DNA of 43,085 nt from Vulcanimicrobiota bacterium (GTDB lineage: Bacteria > Vulcanimicrobiota > Vulcanimicrobiia > Vulcanimicrobiales > Vulcanimicrobiaceae), in NCBI GenBank assembly GCA_003136655.1, contig PLFC01000082.1, positions 1 through 43,085 of the forward strand, written 5' to 3'. This document shows positions 1 through 8,467 of the stretch, one piece after another. Both the position numbers and the translations under genes were made by a program. The stretch's first letter is position 1; each line of letters opens with the position of its first letter. The notes under the pieces were generated by a model. It ran no database searches and was not told the DNA's origin. It saw only the letters and a list, made by a program, of their open reading frames with translations.

Positions 1-74
1 ATTCGTGCGACTTCAGTTCATTCGTCGCCGACCGCGCTCCGACGGGAGTGGCGGTTACGATCGAACCGCTGTAG
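1..74 (+). CDS. Possible 3' end of a gene cut by the window edge
   Basis: An open frame runs from the left edge (first whole codon at 3) to a TAG at 72-74, giving a short tail that ends VTIEPL. Codon third positions are mostly G or C, as in the true genes here. With only about 23 codons the family cannot be named, and chance is a real alternative. If real, the gene converges on the minus-strand gene ending at 136. Confidence 0.3.
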   Translation, partial: SCDFSSFVADRAPTGVAVTIEPL

Positions 75-135
75 CGGCCGACGTCCCGCTGCCACGAAGA
101 TGCGGGTTCAAGATGTCGCTTGCTCTCTCGCAGAC

Positions 136-771
136 TCAAAATGGGGGATGTGTTACGGGCACGGCTGGAGTGTGTGCCAGTTCGAAGTAAAGGGTATTCT
201 GAGTAAGGTCGAAGCCGTTCTCCATGGGACTGGCCATTGACAGCTGACCATTGACGGGGAAGCCTACGTCGACTGTCTCTAACAGGTCAAATCCATAACA
301 GCCACCTCTACATTCGCCTTCATATACAAAGATAGTGTAAGAAGTGAATGGATCAACGTGTGCTCCTGATATAGTTAGGAACAGGCTTGCAGGATCGAAA
401 GTAATATTCTGAACATACGTTTGCAGTGCAATAATGCCGAGCCAATCTAAGGTCATAGACGGTGGTGGCGGCGGGGGACCATCTGAGGGGGGAATCTGAA
501 TAACAGTGGTCAGTATGGTGCGTATTTTCTGGTTGCCAAGAGAGTTCGGGGCGTATCCTAACGTTGCGGCCCACTGCAGCTTGCCGTCGTACGAAAGGTT
601 CGGCAACGTGAATGTCCCACCGGTCCCCAGTAGCTGCTTAACGTCCAATCGGTCCGGTCTGATGGACGAGACACCGTGCGTGCGCTGCTCAGCTGAGGCC
701 GGAGCTACAAGCATGGTGCTTGCACCAAGCGCAAGAAACGTGATGAAGGCGGTCGTTACCCAGATTCGCAC
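136..771 (-). CDS. Hypothetical secreted protein with proline-rich linker
   Basis: I do not recognise this 211-residue protein. It has a classical Sec signal peptide (hydrophobic residues about 7-22, cleavage near ASA-EQ at 27-28), so it should be exported. A proline run (PPSDGPPPPPP) around residues 93-103 separates an N-terminal segment from a C-terminal part rich in Thr, Phe and Leu that reads like beta-structure. It holds two cysteines close together (ECRGGC), which could form a disulfide outside the cytoplasm. The GTG start at 771 is fixed by a perfect AAGGAGG ribosome-binding site 4 bases upstream. The reading frame is clearly richer in A/T than its neighbours, which hints at recent acquisition. 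It stands alone and its function is unknown. Confidence 0.75.
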   Translation of the reverse strand: MRIWVTTAFITFLALGASTMLVAPASAEQRTHGVSSIRPDRLDVKQLLGTGGTFTLPNLSYDGKLQWAATLGYAPNSLGNQKIRTILTTVIQIPPSDGPPPPPPSMTLDWLGIIALQTYVQNITFDPASLFLTISGAHVDPFTSYTIFVYEGECRGGCYGFDLLETVDVGFPVNGQLSMASPMENGFDLTQNTLYFELAHTPAVPVTHPPF

Positions 772-994
772 GAAACCTCCTTGGATGAGGTGTGAGTAGT
801 ATCGACGACCATTCCCAGGAACGGATCGGCAGCAGCAGAGCTTGGTTCGCCGCGGCCGCCTTTTACAGCCTGCCTTTTTTGTAGCGGCAGGGCTGATACG
901 CCAAAACGACCTCGGGCGACATGTGCGGCCGGAACCTTGCCACGATGACCGCTCCCAGCGTTAGATGCGATCGCGCCCCGGCCGCCCAACCCGC

Positions 995-3900
995 CTAGCG
1001 GCCGTGCTCGCCCGCAGACTCTTGCGTGCCGTAGGTTTTGCCGTCGGGGTAGACGCTGAGGCGCCAGCCGCTAAGCGCGCGGATCGCATCGTCGCCTGTT
1101 CCGCCGCCCGGGGTCTCGTCGTCCTCGCTGACGGCGGCGGGCGGGATGCCCGAACTCTTGGAGAGCGCGGCGAAGCGCTTGGCGACGGCGTCGAGTTGAG
1201 CGCTCAGGACGTCGATCCGTTTCACCTGATAGGCTGCGGGCGCGCCCTCCCAGGAGGCGATCGAGCCGTAGAGATCGTCGGTGTATTCGCGCAGGCGCTC
1301 CTCGCCGGTGATCGCGCCGCCTTCCTTAGTTGCGACGATCTCTTTGCGGAGCGCCTCGGCCTTGGCCGCGACGTCGGGCAGATGCTTCGCGTCCGCCGCG
1401 TCGCGCAGCGCGTTGATCTGGTCGACGAGGTTCGTCATCCGGCCGAAGAGCGCGCTGACCCGTTCGGCTGCGGCGAAGTTCGCCGCGCGGTCGGCGGCGC
1501 TAAACGTCGCGCGGCGATCGCGCACGATGACGAGTGTGGTCGTGTAGACCTTCCCGGCTTTGGTCATGCGCACGGTGTAGGTGCCGGGCAGCAAGCGCGG
1601 CCCTTGCGAGGAATTGAACGCGACCTGCGCGGCCGGCGGCACGCGGGGCGGCGCCGCGCGCATCGACCAGTAGACGCGATTGATGCCCGGACGCTTCGAA
1701 GCCGGCAGCGTGTCGACCACGTGCCCCTTGGCGTCGAGCACTTCGAGTTTCAACTTGCCGAAGATCGCGCGCGTGGGCTGATAATACGTGATGACCGCGC
1801 CGTCCTTGGGATTCTCGCCCACGAACTTCGCGTCGCCTCCGGGCCAACCGCCGCCGGCCTGAATGCGCTGCTGGATGGGGCGTCCGCCCAGGAAGACGAA
1901 CTCACTGGCCAGCACGCTCGCGCTGAGCTTGCGTAGGGGCGTGATGTCGTCGACGATCCAGATGCCTCGTCCGTGCGTGGCCAGCACGAGGTCGGAGTCG
2001 CGCGGTTGGATGGTCAAGTCGTCGACGGGCACGCTCGGGAAATCGCCGCCCTTGAAGGCCGCCCAGCGGCGCCCGCCGTCGACGGAGATCCATAGGCCGA
2101 ACTCGGTGCCCGCGAAGAGCAACCGCGGCTGCTGCGTATCTTCTTTGATCACGTGCGCAAAGCCGCGCACGCCTTGGCTTGGGCCCACGATGCGCGCCCA
2201 CGTTTTGCCGAAGTCGGTCGTGCGATAGATGTAGGGATCGAAGTCGCCGAACGTGTGCCTGTCGAATGCGGCGTATGCCGTGCCCGCCGAAAAGCGGCTC
2301 GCCTCGACCCACGAAACCCACGAATTGCGCGGCAGGCCCGGCACGTTCTTGATCGTGTTGGTCCAGGTCTTGCCGCCGTCGCGCGTGATCTGCAGATTGC
2401 CGTCGTCGGTGCCGGCCCAAATCTCGCCCGTCGCCACGGGCGATTCGCTGATCGTAAAGATCGTGGTGTGCGTTTCGGCCGCAGAGTTGTCGATGGTGAT
2501 GCCGCCCGACTCTTCTTGTAATTGCTTCTGCGGGTCGTTGGTCGTGAGATCGGGCGAGATGCGCTGCCAGGTTTGGCCGTGGTCGCGCGAGCGGAACAGA
2601 TACTGGCTGCCGATGTAGATCGTGCCCTTCTCGTGCGGGCTCGTGGTCAGCGGCGTGTTCCAATTGAAGCGCAGCTTCTCGGTCGTGTCGGATTTGGGCT
2701 GGATGTCGCGCGACTCGAGCGTGTGCCGGTTGATGCGCGCCACCGAGCCGCCCTGCGTTTCGGCATACATGTAATTTTCCGGATCGGCAGGGTCGGGAAA
2801 GGCGAAGAAGCCGTCTCCGCCGAGCACGCTCTCCCAGCGGCTGTAGCTGACGCCGCCCGGATAGGCGCTGTCGCCCACCCAGTTGGTGTTGTCTTGCAGG
2901 CCGCCGTAGACTTGGTACGGGTCCTTCGCGTCGACGGCGACGTGGTAGAACTGGCCGATCGGCAAGTTGTCGCCCTTGACCCAGGTATTCGCGCCGTCGT
3001 AACTGATCCATAGGCCGCCGTCGTCGCCGGTCACCACGTGCTGCGTATCGCTCGGATCGATCCAGACGTCGTGATGGTCGCCGTGCGTGCCGCCGCTCGC
3101 GCTCGAGAAACTCTTGCCGCCGTCGTCGCTCGTGATGAGACCGAGGTCGGGTTTGAAGAGCCGGTTGGGATTCTTCGGGTCGACGATGATGTTGGCGAAG
3201 TAGAACGGACGCCAGACCATCAGCGTGCTGCGGTCGCGCTCCGACCAGGTCTTGCCGCCGTCATCCGAACGGAACAGCGCGCTGCGCGGGCTCTCGATGA
3301 AGGCGTAGACGATCTTGGAATCCGACGGCGCGATCGCGACTGCGATGCGGCCGTAGGGTCCGGCCGGCAAGCCGCTCGCGTTCGTCGCGTCGAGCTTCGT
3401 CCAGGTTGCGCCCGCGTCGCTCGTCGTATAAAGGCCGCTACCCGAGGGCGCCGTCGCGCTGTCCCCGCCGGAGCGGAACGTCCAGCCCTTGCGCCGGAAA
3501 TCCCACAGGCCGGCGAAGAGCCGATCGGGATTGGCCGCATCGAGTGCGAGCGACGAACAGCCCGTCGAGAGATTCGGACCCTTGAGGATCAGCGTCCAGG
3601 TCGAGCCGCCGTCGGTGGTCTTGTACACGCCGCGATCGGGCGAGTCGCTCCACAGCCGTCCCGTCGCGCAGGCGTAGACGACGTTGGAATTGCGCGGGTC
3701 GACGATGATCTTCGCGATGCGCTCGCTATTCGGCAAACCGGCATCGGTCCACGAATCGCCGCCGTCGGTCGTCTTGTAGATGCCGTCGCCGACGGAGACC
3801 GAGTTGCGCGTCCACGATTCGCCCGTGCCGGCCCAATACGTGTCGGGGTGATTGGGATCGAAGGCCAGCGCCCCGATCGACTGCACCGGCTCCTTATCGA

Positions 3901-4168
3901 AGATGGGCCGGAAGGTCGTGCCGCCGTCGGTCGATTTCCACACGCCACCCGAAGCCGCACCGACGAGCAGCGTCGTCTTGCCCGAGGCTTCGTGACGGCC
4001 GACGATCGCAGCGATGCGGCCCGAGACCACGGCCGGGCCGATGTTGCGCGCGCCGAGGCCGGAGATCGTGCCGGAATCGTAGCGCGGTTCGTCGGCGGCG
4101 GCCGCGCCGCAGGCGAGCAGCACGGCGGCGAGGGCGAGCGACGTGGTGAGCGAGCGCGTGCGCGACAT
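995..4168 (-). CDS. Secreted BNR/Asp-box beta-propeller protein (VPS10/sortilin-like, glycosyl hydrolase-type)
   Basis: A 1057-residue exported protein built of BNR/Asp-box repeats. I count about eleven Asp-boxes of the type S/T-x-D-x-G-x-T-W/F (for example STDGGTTF, TTDGGDSW, SDDGGKTW, TRDGGKTW, TTDFGKTW), spread over roughly residues 50-750. This is the pattern of the VPS10/sortilin-like 'glycosyl hydrolase' propellers common in soil bacteria. The last 250 or so residues lack Asp-boxes and are partly helical. The N-terminus is a Sec signal (MSRTRSLTTSLALAAVLLACG), and the VLLAC could instead be a lipobox. The frame stays open further upstream to 4624, but that part overlaps the lolA-like gene and looks like its shadow. 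The ATG at 4168 lies 2 bases after that gene's stop, so the two form an operon. No catalytic residues can be assigned. Confidence 0.85.
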   Translation of the reverse strand: MSRTRSLTTSLALAAVLLACGAAAADEPRYDSGTISGLGARNIGPAVVSGRIAAIVGRHEASGKTTLLVGAASGGVWKSTDGGTTFRPIFDKEPVQSIGALAFDPNHPDTYWAGTGESWTRNSVSVGDGIYKTTDGGDSWTDAGLPNSERIAKIIVDPRNSNVVYACATGRLWSDSPDRGVYKTTDGGSTWTLILKGPNLSTGCSSLALDAANPDRLFAGLWDFRRKGWTFRSGGDSATAPSGSGLYTTSDAGATWTKLDATNASGLPAGPYGRIAVAIAPSDSKIVYAFIESPRSALFRSDDGGKTWSERDRSTLMVWRPFYFANIIVDPKNPNRLFKPDLGLITSDDGGKSFSSASGGTHGDHHDVWIDPSDTQHVVTGDDGGLWISYDGANTWVKGDNLPIGQFYHVAVDAKDPYQVYGGLQDNTNWVGDSAYPGGVSYSRWESVLGGDGFFAFPDPADPENYMYAETQGGSVARINRHTLESRDIQPKSDTTEKLRFNWNTPLTTSPHEKGTIYIGSQYLFRSRDHGQTWQRISPDLTTNDPQKQLQEESGGITIDNSAAETHTTIFTISESPVATGEIWAGTDDGNLQITRDGGKTWTNTIKNVPGLPRNSWVSWVEASRFSAGTAYAAFDRHTFGDFDPYIYRTTDFGKTWARIVGPSQGVRGFAHVIKEDTQQPRLLFAGTEFGLWISVDGGRRWAAFKGGDFPSVPVDDLTIQPRDSDLVLATHGRGIWIVDDITPLRKLSASVLASEFVFLGGRPIQQRIQAGGGWPGGDAKFVGENPKDGAVITYYQPTRAIFGKLKLEVLDAKGHVVDTLPASKRPGINRVYWSMRAAPPRVPPAAQVAFNSSQGPRLLPGTYTVRMTKAGKVYTTTLVIVRDRRATFSAADRAANFAAAERVSALFGRMTNLVDQINALRDAADAKHLPDVAAKAEALRKEIVATKEGGAITGEERLREYTDDLYGSIASWEGAPAAYQVKRIDVLSAQLDAVAKRFAALSKSSGIPPAAVSEDDETPGGGTGDDAIRALSGWRLSVYPDGKTYGTQESAGEHGR

Positions 4169-4170
4169 GG

Positions 4171-4914
4171 CTACTTTCCTTGCGGGAAGGCGAAGAGTGA
4201 GGCCGCCACCGGGCCGTTGACCACGACGGAGTCGAAGGTGATCAGCGTTCGCGCCGACGAGCCCTTGGGTCCCGAGGACAACTCGAACGGAAACCACACC
4301 CCCGCGACCTTCTCGTAATCGCCGAGGTCGGTGACGCTCTGCGATTCCGCGCCGCGTACGAATTGTTTGGTCACGATGCGAATCGTCAGCATCGCGTCGG
4401 GATCGAGGTAATAGAGCTGCTCGTCGCCGTTCTTCAGTTTGGCGCGCAGTACGAGCGCCGGCGCGCCGTCGACGTCTTCGGTGCCGATGAAGTCGACCGC
4501 GTTGCCCTTGGCTTTGTAATCGACCAGCGCATCCTCGAAGTCGGCGCTCTCTTCGATCGACTTCGCGTCGTCGGCGCCGATCTTCTCGGGATCCTTGCGG
4601 CCTTGGAAGGGTTGGATCTGCCAACCCGTCGCGCCGTCGAAGGCCTGCACCGCGGTAAGGCCTTGCAGCGTTACCTCGATGCGCGCGTTATCCGGCCGCG
4701 CGGAGTACTGCTTGTAGGCGAGCACCGCGTCCAAGCCGGGAACGCGCATTCTGCCCGTCGCGGTCACCGTGTTGATCGCGCGCAGTGCCGTGAGGCCCCC
4801 GCGCGCGGCCACGTGTTTGGCCACCAAGTCGTCGACGCTCTGGGCCGAAGCCGCGAGCGGAGCGAAGAAGCACAATGCAAGCGCGGAGGCGATCCGTGAC
4901 GCGCGAAGTCTCAT
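4171..4914 (-). CDS. LolA/LppX-like periplasmic outer-membrane lipoprotein-sorting protein
   Basis: A 247-residue protein with a Sec signal peptide (cleavage near ASA-QS, residues 24-25). It then has the layout of the LolA-like fold: a start of the type VDDLVAKHVAARGG, a central FDGATGWQIQP strand, and late strands containing YYLDPDAML and YEKVAGVWFPFEL. Such periplasmic half-barrels bind lipid or lipoprotein acyl chains. This version resembles the 'outer membrane lipoprotein-sorting protein' group rather than true LolA. It is the first gene of a two-gene unit with the BNR propeller gene 2 bases downstream. No lolCDE or lolB lies nearby, so a role other than classical lipoprotein sorting is likely. 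A short inverted repeat sits against its ATG (see 4916-4933). Confidence 0.75.
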   Translation of the reverse strand: MRLRASRIASALALCFFAPLAASAQSVDDLVAKHVAARGGLTALRAINTVTATGRMRVPGLDAVLAYKQYSARPDNARIEVTLQGLTAVQAFDGATGWQIQPFQGRKDPEKIGADDAKSIEESADFEDALVDYKAKGNAVDFIGTEDVDGAPALVLRAKLKNGDEQLYYLDPDAMLTIRIVTKQFVRGAESQSVTDLGDYEKVAGVWFPFELSSGPKGSSARTLITFDSVVVNGPVAASLFAFPQGK

Positions 4915-4915
4915 G

Positions 4916-4933
4916 CGTTCCGGTTACGGAACG
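4916..4933. promoter_or_regulatory. Inverted repeat directly before the lolA-like start
   Basis: CGTTCCG (4916-4922) and CGGAACG (4927-4933) are perfect complements around a 4-base centre. The repeat begins 2 bases before the ATG at 4914 and takes the place where a ribosome-binding site would sit. No good Shine-Dalgarno is visible there. It could be an operator or an mRNA hairpin limiting translation. This is a sequence observation only. Confidence 0.35.
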
Positions 4934-5112
4934 CGGCCGAACGCTTCCTCGGGACCGAGATTAAGAAGCGCCGGGCCGGGCGCGCACGGCAAGCCAGGCC
5001 TCCGGACCGATCCGGCGGGCCGCCTCGACGGACGGAAGCGCGACCTTCTTCTTCATGGCGGGTGTATCAACGCACGCCGGCTTGGATTGGTTCCGTCGCC
5101 GCCCAGGGCGAC

Positions 5113-6996
5113 GTGAGACGGAGAACCGAACTCAATCTCGCCTTGCGAACAGTGTTTCTTGTCGTTCTCGCCGCGATCCTGACGCTGCGCGCGCTCGGCC
5201 CCGTCGCGCCGTCTCGCGCAGACGGCGACGTCACCGCGCGCGCGCCTGTCGACGCGGCGCGGCTTTCCATATTGCCCTGGCCGCGTTCCGTTCGTCGCCT
5301 GCCGGGCGCGCTGTCGCTGCCCTCTCCGGTCGTGATTCGCTCCGATGCGCCCGACGCGCATCGGGCTGCGCTGTCGCTCGCCGCGGACTTGCGGCACCAG
5401 GGTGCGAGCGTCTCGGTCGATCCGCCCGGCGATGCGCCGACGACGATCGCGTTCGCGCTGCATCCGCACGTGCGCAAAATCGGCAACGAGGGCTACCGCC
5501 TCGACGTCGATGACTCCGGCGCGACCATCGCGGCAAATAGCGGTGCGGGACTCTACTACGGCGCGCTGACGTTCGCGCAATTAGTCACGACCGCGCCCCG
5601 CGGCGCGCGCGTCGTGCCGGCGGTACAGATCGTCGATTGGCCCGAGTTCGCTTGGCGCGGACTGCATCTCGACGTCAGCCGTCACTTCTTTCCGGTCCCG
5701 GTCGTCGAGCAGTACATCGACACCGCGGCGCGCTTCAAGCTCAATACGTTTCACTGGCACTTGACCGACGACCAATCGTGGCGCATCGAGATTCCCGGGT
5801 ATCCGTTGTTGGTGTCCGTCGGCGGTTGTCGCGACGGGACGGCGCTGAAGCCGTGCGCGCACTACTCGGCGCGCGACGTTCGTGAAGTGGTGGCGTACGC
5901 AACAGCGCGCCACGTGCAGATCGTACCCGAGATCGAAGGCCCCGGTCATTCGGCCGGGGCGCTGAGGGCGTACGACTATCTGGCCTGCGCGGGTTCTGCC
6001 GACGACGCGATGTGCCCGACGCCGAAGACCTTCGCCTTTTACGACGGCGTCTTTCGCGAACTGGCGAAGCTCTTTCCGGGGCCGTTCGTGCACGTCGGCG
6101 GCGACGAAGTGGACTACATCGCCTGGCGCAAATCGAGCGACGTGCAGGCTCTGATGCGCCGCGCGCATCTGACCGACTACGCGCAAGTACAGGGCTACTT
6201 CACGCGGCGCATCGAGCGCATCGCCAATCGCCACGGGCGGCGTATCGTGGGGTGGGACGAAATCGATAAGGTCGGCGCCTCGAAGACGGCGGTCGTGATG
6301 GCCTGGACCGGCGCGGGCGCGGGCGCGACGGCGATCGCGCACGGTCACGAGGTGGTGATGAGTCCAGGTCCGCCGCTCTATTTCGACGCGTACCAAGGAC
6401 CGCCCGAAGGAGAGCCGCGCGCCATCGGCGGCTTCACCACGCTGCGCGCGGTCTACGCGTACGATCCGTTGGAGGGCATTCCGCTCGGTGCCCGGCATCG
6501 CGTGCTCGGCGCGCAAGGCAACGTGTGGGCCGAATACATCGCGACGCCCGAACATCTCTGGTACATGGCTTATCCGCGCGCGCTCGCGCTCGCCGAACTC
6601 ACCTGGACGCCGCGCTCGCGCATGCATTGGCCGAGCTTCGAGCAGCGTGCCGGCCTGGCGTTGCAGCATCTCGAAAGCGCGGGCATCACCTTTCGCATCC
6701 CCGAGGTCGGCTATCGCCTAAACTCGCCGGCTGCAACGCCTTTCGAAGTGCGGCCCAACGTGTATCGCGTGGTGTTGCCCGCGCGCACGGCGAATGCGAC
6801 CGTCGTGCTCGAGCCCTTCGTGCCGAACGCAGCGGTGCGCTACACCCTCGACGGGAGCGTGCCGACGGTATCGTCGCCGCTCTACGCGCACCCCTTGCAA
6901 CTTCGTCTGCGCGGCGGCGTCCGCATCGGCGCGATCGCCTCGCTGAAAGGGTATCGTGCGTCGGCTCCCTCATTTCTGACGCTCGTCGTTCGCTGA
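5113..6996 (+). CDS. Beta-N-acetylhexosaminidase, glycoside hydrolase family 20
   Basis: Releases terminal GlcNAc/GalNAc from chitin-, glycan- or peptidoglycan-derived oligosaccharides, using the substrate's own acetamido group. The protein (627 residues from the GTG at 5113) starts with a basic signal peptide (RRR followed by VFLVVLAAILTL). It then has a GH20 N-terminal alpha/beta domain and the catalytic barrel. The hallmark HVGGDEV is present, with the Asp-Glu pair at about residues 331/332. Other family segments are FAWRGLHLDVSRHFF, FHWHLTDDQSWRIEI and GAQGNVWAEY. The last 80 residues contain YTLDGSVPT, typical of the chitobiase C-terminal Ig-like domain. A GTG at 5062 would add 17 residues, but the signal peptide fits 5113 better. 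It begins a run with the genes at 7019 and 8442. It is divergent from the lolA-like gene. Confidence 0.93.
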   Translation: MRRRTELNLALRTVFLVVLAAILTLRALGPVAPSRADGDVTARAPVDAARLSILPWPRSVRRLPGALSLPSPVVIRSDAPDAHRAALSLAADLRHQGASVSVDPPGDAPTTIAFALHPHVRKIGNEGYRLDVDDSGATIAANSGAGLYYGALTFAQLVTTAPRGARVVPAVQIVDWPEFAWRGLHLDVSRHFFPVPVVEQYIDTAARFKLNTFHWHLTDDQSWRIEIPGYPLLVSVGGCRDGTALKPCAHYSARDVREVVAYATARHVQIVPEIEGPGHSAGALRAYDYLACAGSADDAMCPTPKTFAFYDGVFRELAKLFPGPFVHVGGDEVDYIAWRKSSDVQALMRRAHLTDYAQVQGYFTRRIERIANRHGRRIVGWDEIDKVGASKTAVVMAWTGAGAGATAIAHGHEVVMSPGPPLYFDAYQGPPEGEPRAIGGFTTLRAVYAYDPLEGIPLGARHRVLGAQGNVWAEYIATPEHLWYMAYPRALALAELTWTPRSRMHWPSFEQRAGLALQHLESAGITFRIPEVGYRLNSPAATPFEVRPNVYRVVLPARTANATVVLEPFVPNAAVRYTLDGSVPTVSSPLYAHPLQLRLRGGVRIGAIASLKGYRASAPSFLTLVVR

Positions 6997-7018
6997 AGAG
7001 AAACGGAGCTTGCTCGGG

Positions 7019-8467
7019 TTGATCGTGCCCTGTCCGCCTGCCGGGCCTGCGCTCGCGCCGATACCGATCGTGTGGAGTGCCGCGCCCGCGCGCTCGATGC
7101 GCTTGGAGACGTTGCCGGGCGGCGTGGATCCCGACGGCCGGGCACGCTGGATCGTGCGCGTGCGCTTTGCCGATGCCGAGGGCAAGCCGACCAAACTCGT
7201 GCAGGCCGGCGACATCGAGTTTGCCGCGTCGCACGGCGAGACGCAGTGGCAAACGCGTTCGCGCTTCGGCGGCCCGGCCGCGATCGTGACGACCACGCAA
7301 GACGGTCCGCTCTCGGTGCGCGCGATTGCATCGGCACAGATGGGTTTGCCCGACGCGCGTGCCGAGACCGATACGCGCACCTGGAGCGTCGCGCGGGTGG
7401 TGGCCCGACCGCTCGGTCCGCACTTGGTGCAGATCGGCTGGTTCCCCGCGGCGACGCAACCGGTCAGCGTGGTGCGCACCGGTGAAGGCGCGACGCGCAC
7501 CGTCTGCACGACGGCGCCGCCCGCGTCGACCTGCCGCGATGCGCACGTGCGTCCCGGCGCGTCGTATCGATACAGCATCGAGCGTGGAGCGACCGCGGCG
7601 ACGACGGTCGACGTCGCCGTTCCCGCCGACGTTGCGCGCCAACCGCTCGACGCAATTCGCGGCAAGGGTATGTGGCTGCGCTATTCACCCGACGCCGCCG
7701 ACAGCGATTCGTTCGCGCACCTCGATGCCTCGGCGATCGTCGCCCGCGCCAAGCGCGCGGGCATTCGTTACATAGAACTGCGCATGGCCTACGGCGAGTT
7801 TTCGGAAGTGACGCCCGCGGCCAAACCCTCCGTCGACGCACTCATCGACGCGGCGGCCGATGCGAACATCGGCGTGATCGCTTGGACCGTGCCGCGCGCG
7901 GCCACCTCTTTCGACCTGCTGCGCACGACCGAAGCCGCGACGTATCGCACGCCGCGCGGCACGCCCGTCGCGGGGCTGGCCATCGACCTCGAACGGGGCG
8001 GCGAATACCTGGGCGACGGCGCGGTAGCGCGCACGGCGCTCGCGGCATATCCGCGGCTCGTGCGCGAAGCGCTGGGTCCGAATGCGCTGATCGTCAGCAC
8101 CGTCGAAGATCCGTACCTGACCGGGCTTACGGATCGCGAGTTTCCCTATGCGGCGGTGGCGCGCTACTCCGACGCGCTGCAGCCGATGGCGTACTGGCGC
8201 ATGTTCCGCAAAGGTCGCGGCGACGAAGCGGGCGCAGCGGTGGTGCGCGCCTCGGTGGCCGCGCTGCGTCGCGAGGCCGGACGCACGATCGCGATCAACG
8301 TCGGTGGCCAGACCGCGCCGGTGGGCTCGTGCGGTGCGCCCGAGAGCGCCGAGCTGTTGGGCTCGCTCGGCGAGAGCAAGCGCAGCGGCGCGATCGGCGA
8401 AACGTTCTTCGATTGGTTCGGCACGCTGGAGGGACAGTGGGATGCGCTCGGTTCGTTTAGCTGGTGA
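7019..8467 (+). CDS. Uncharacterised protein with an FN3-like segment and a putative TIM-barrel hydrolase-like domain
   Basis: I cannot place this 482-residue protein in a named family. The first 100 residues are beta-rich. A following segment with two nearby cysteines (VCTTAPPASTC) and ASYRYSI looks like a fibronectin type III module. From about residue 215 the pattern resembles a TIM barrel of the glycosidase type: GKGMWLRY, GIRYIELRMAYGEF, IGVIAWTVP, GLAIDLE (Asp 323, Glu 325), LIVSTVEDP, LQPMAYWRMF. Acidic residues at strand ends such as D323/E325 would be the catalytic candidates. The TTG at 7019 has GGAG 10 bases upstream; TTG 7010 and GTG 7025 are alternatives. It follows the GH20 gene by 22 bases and overlaps the GGT gene by 26, so it probably acts in the same pathway. 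No clear signal peptide is seen. Confidence 0.75.
   Translation: MIVPCPPAGPALAPIPIVWSAAPARSMRLETLPGGVDPDGRARWIVRVRFADAEGKPTKLVQAGDIEFAASHGETQWQTRSRFGGPAAIVTTTQDGPLSVRAIASAQMGLPDARAETDTRTWSVARVVARPLGPHLVQIGWFPAATQPVSVVRTGEGATRTVCTTAPPASTCRDAHVRPGASYRYSIERGATAATTVDVAVPADVARQPLDAIRGKGMWLRYSPDAADSDSFAHLDASAIVARAKRAGIRYIELRMAYGEFSEVTPAAKPSVDALIDAAADANIGVIAWTVPRAATSFDLLRTTEAATYRTPRGTPVAGLAIDLERGGEYLGDGAVARTALAAYPRLVREALGPNALIVSTVEDPYLTGLTDREFPYAAVARYSDALQPMAYWRMFRKGRGDEAGAAVVRASVAALRREAGRTIAINVGGQTAPVGSCGAPESAELLGSLGESKRSGAIGETFFDWFGTLEGQWDALGSFSW
8428..8433 (+). promoter_or_regulatory. Ribosome-binding site fixing the start of the GGT gene
   Basis: GGAGGG lies 8 bases before the ATG at 8442, inside the end of the preceding gene. 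It selects this ATG over the long in-frame extension upstream, which overlaps the preceding gene and does not resemble the family. Confidence 0.6.

Noticed and set aside
866-895. Imperfect hairpin with a T-run in its loop between the BNR and proline-rich genes
   Set aside because: The T-run is in the loop rather than after the stem, and there is a bulge; not a convincing terminator or RNA.
965-1936. Long open frame on the plus strand opposite the BNR gene
   Set aside because: An antisense shadow of a GC-rich gene: Arg/Ala-rich with no domain, while the minus strand encodes clear Asp-box repeats.
3038-4318. 426-codon plus-strand frame over the BNR/lolA region
   Set aside because: Composition is typical of out-of-frame GC-rich DNA (runs of Arg, Ala, Asp) and it crosses two real genes.
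4169-4624. N-terminal extension of the BNR protein in the same frame
   Set aside because: It overlaps the lolA-like gene, is Arg-rich, and would place the signal peptide about 150 residues inside the protein.
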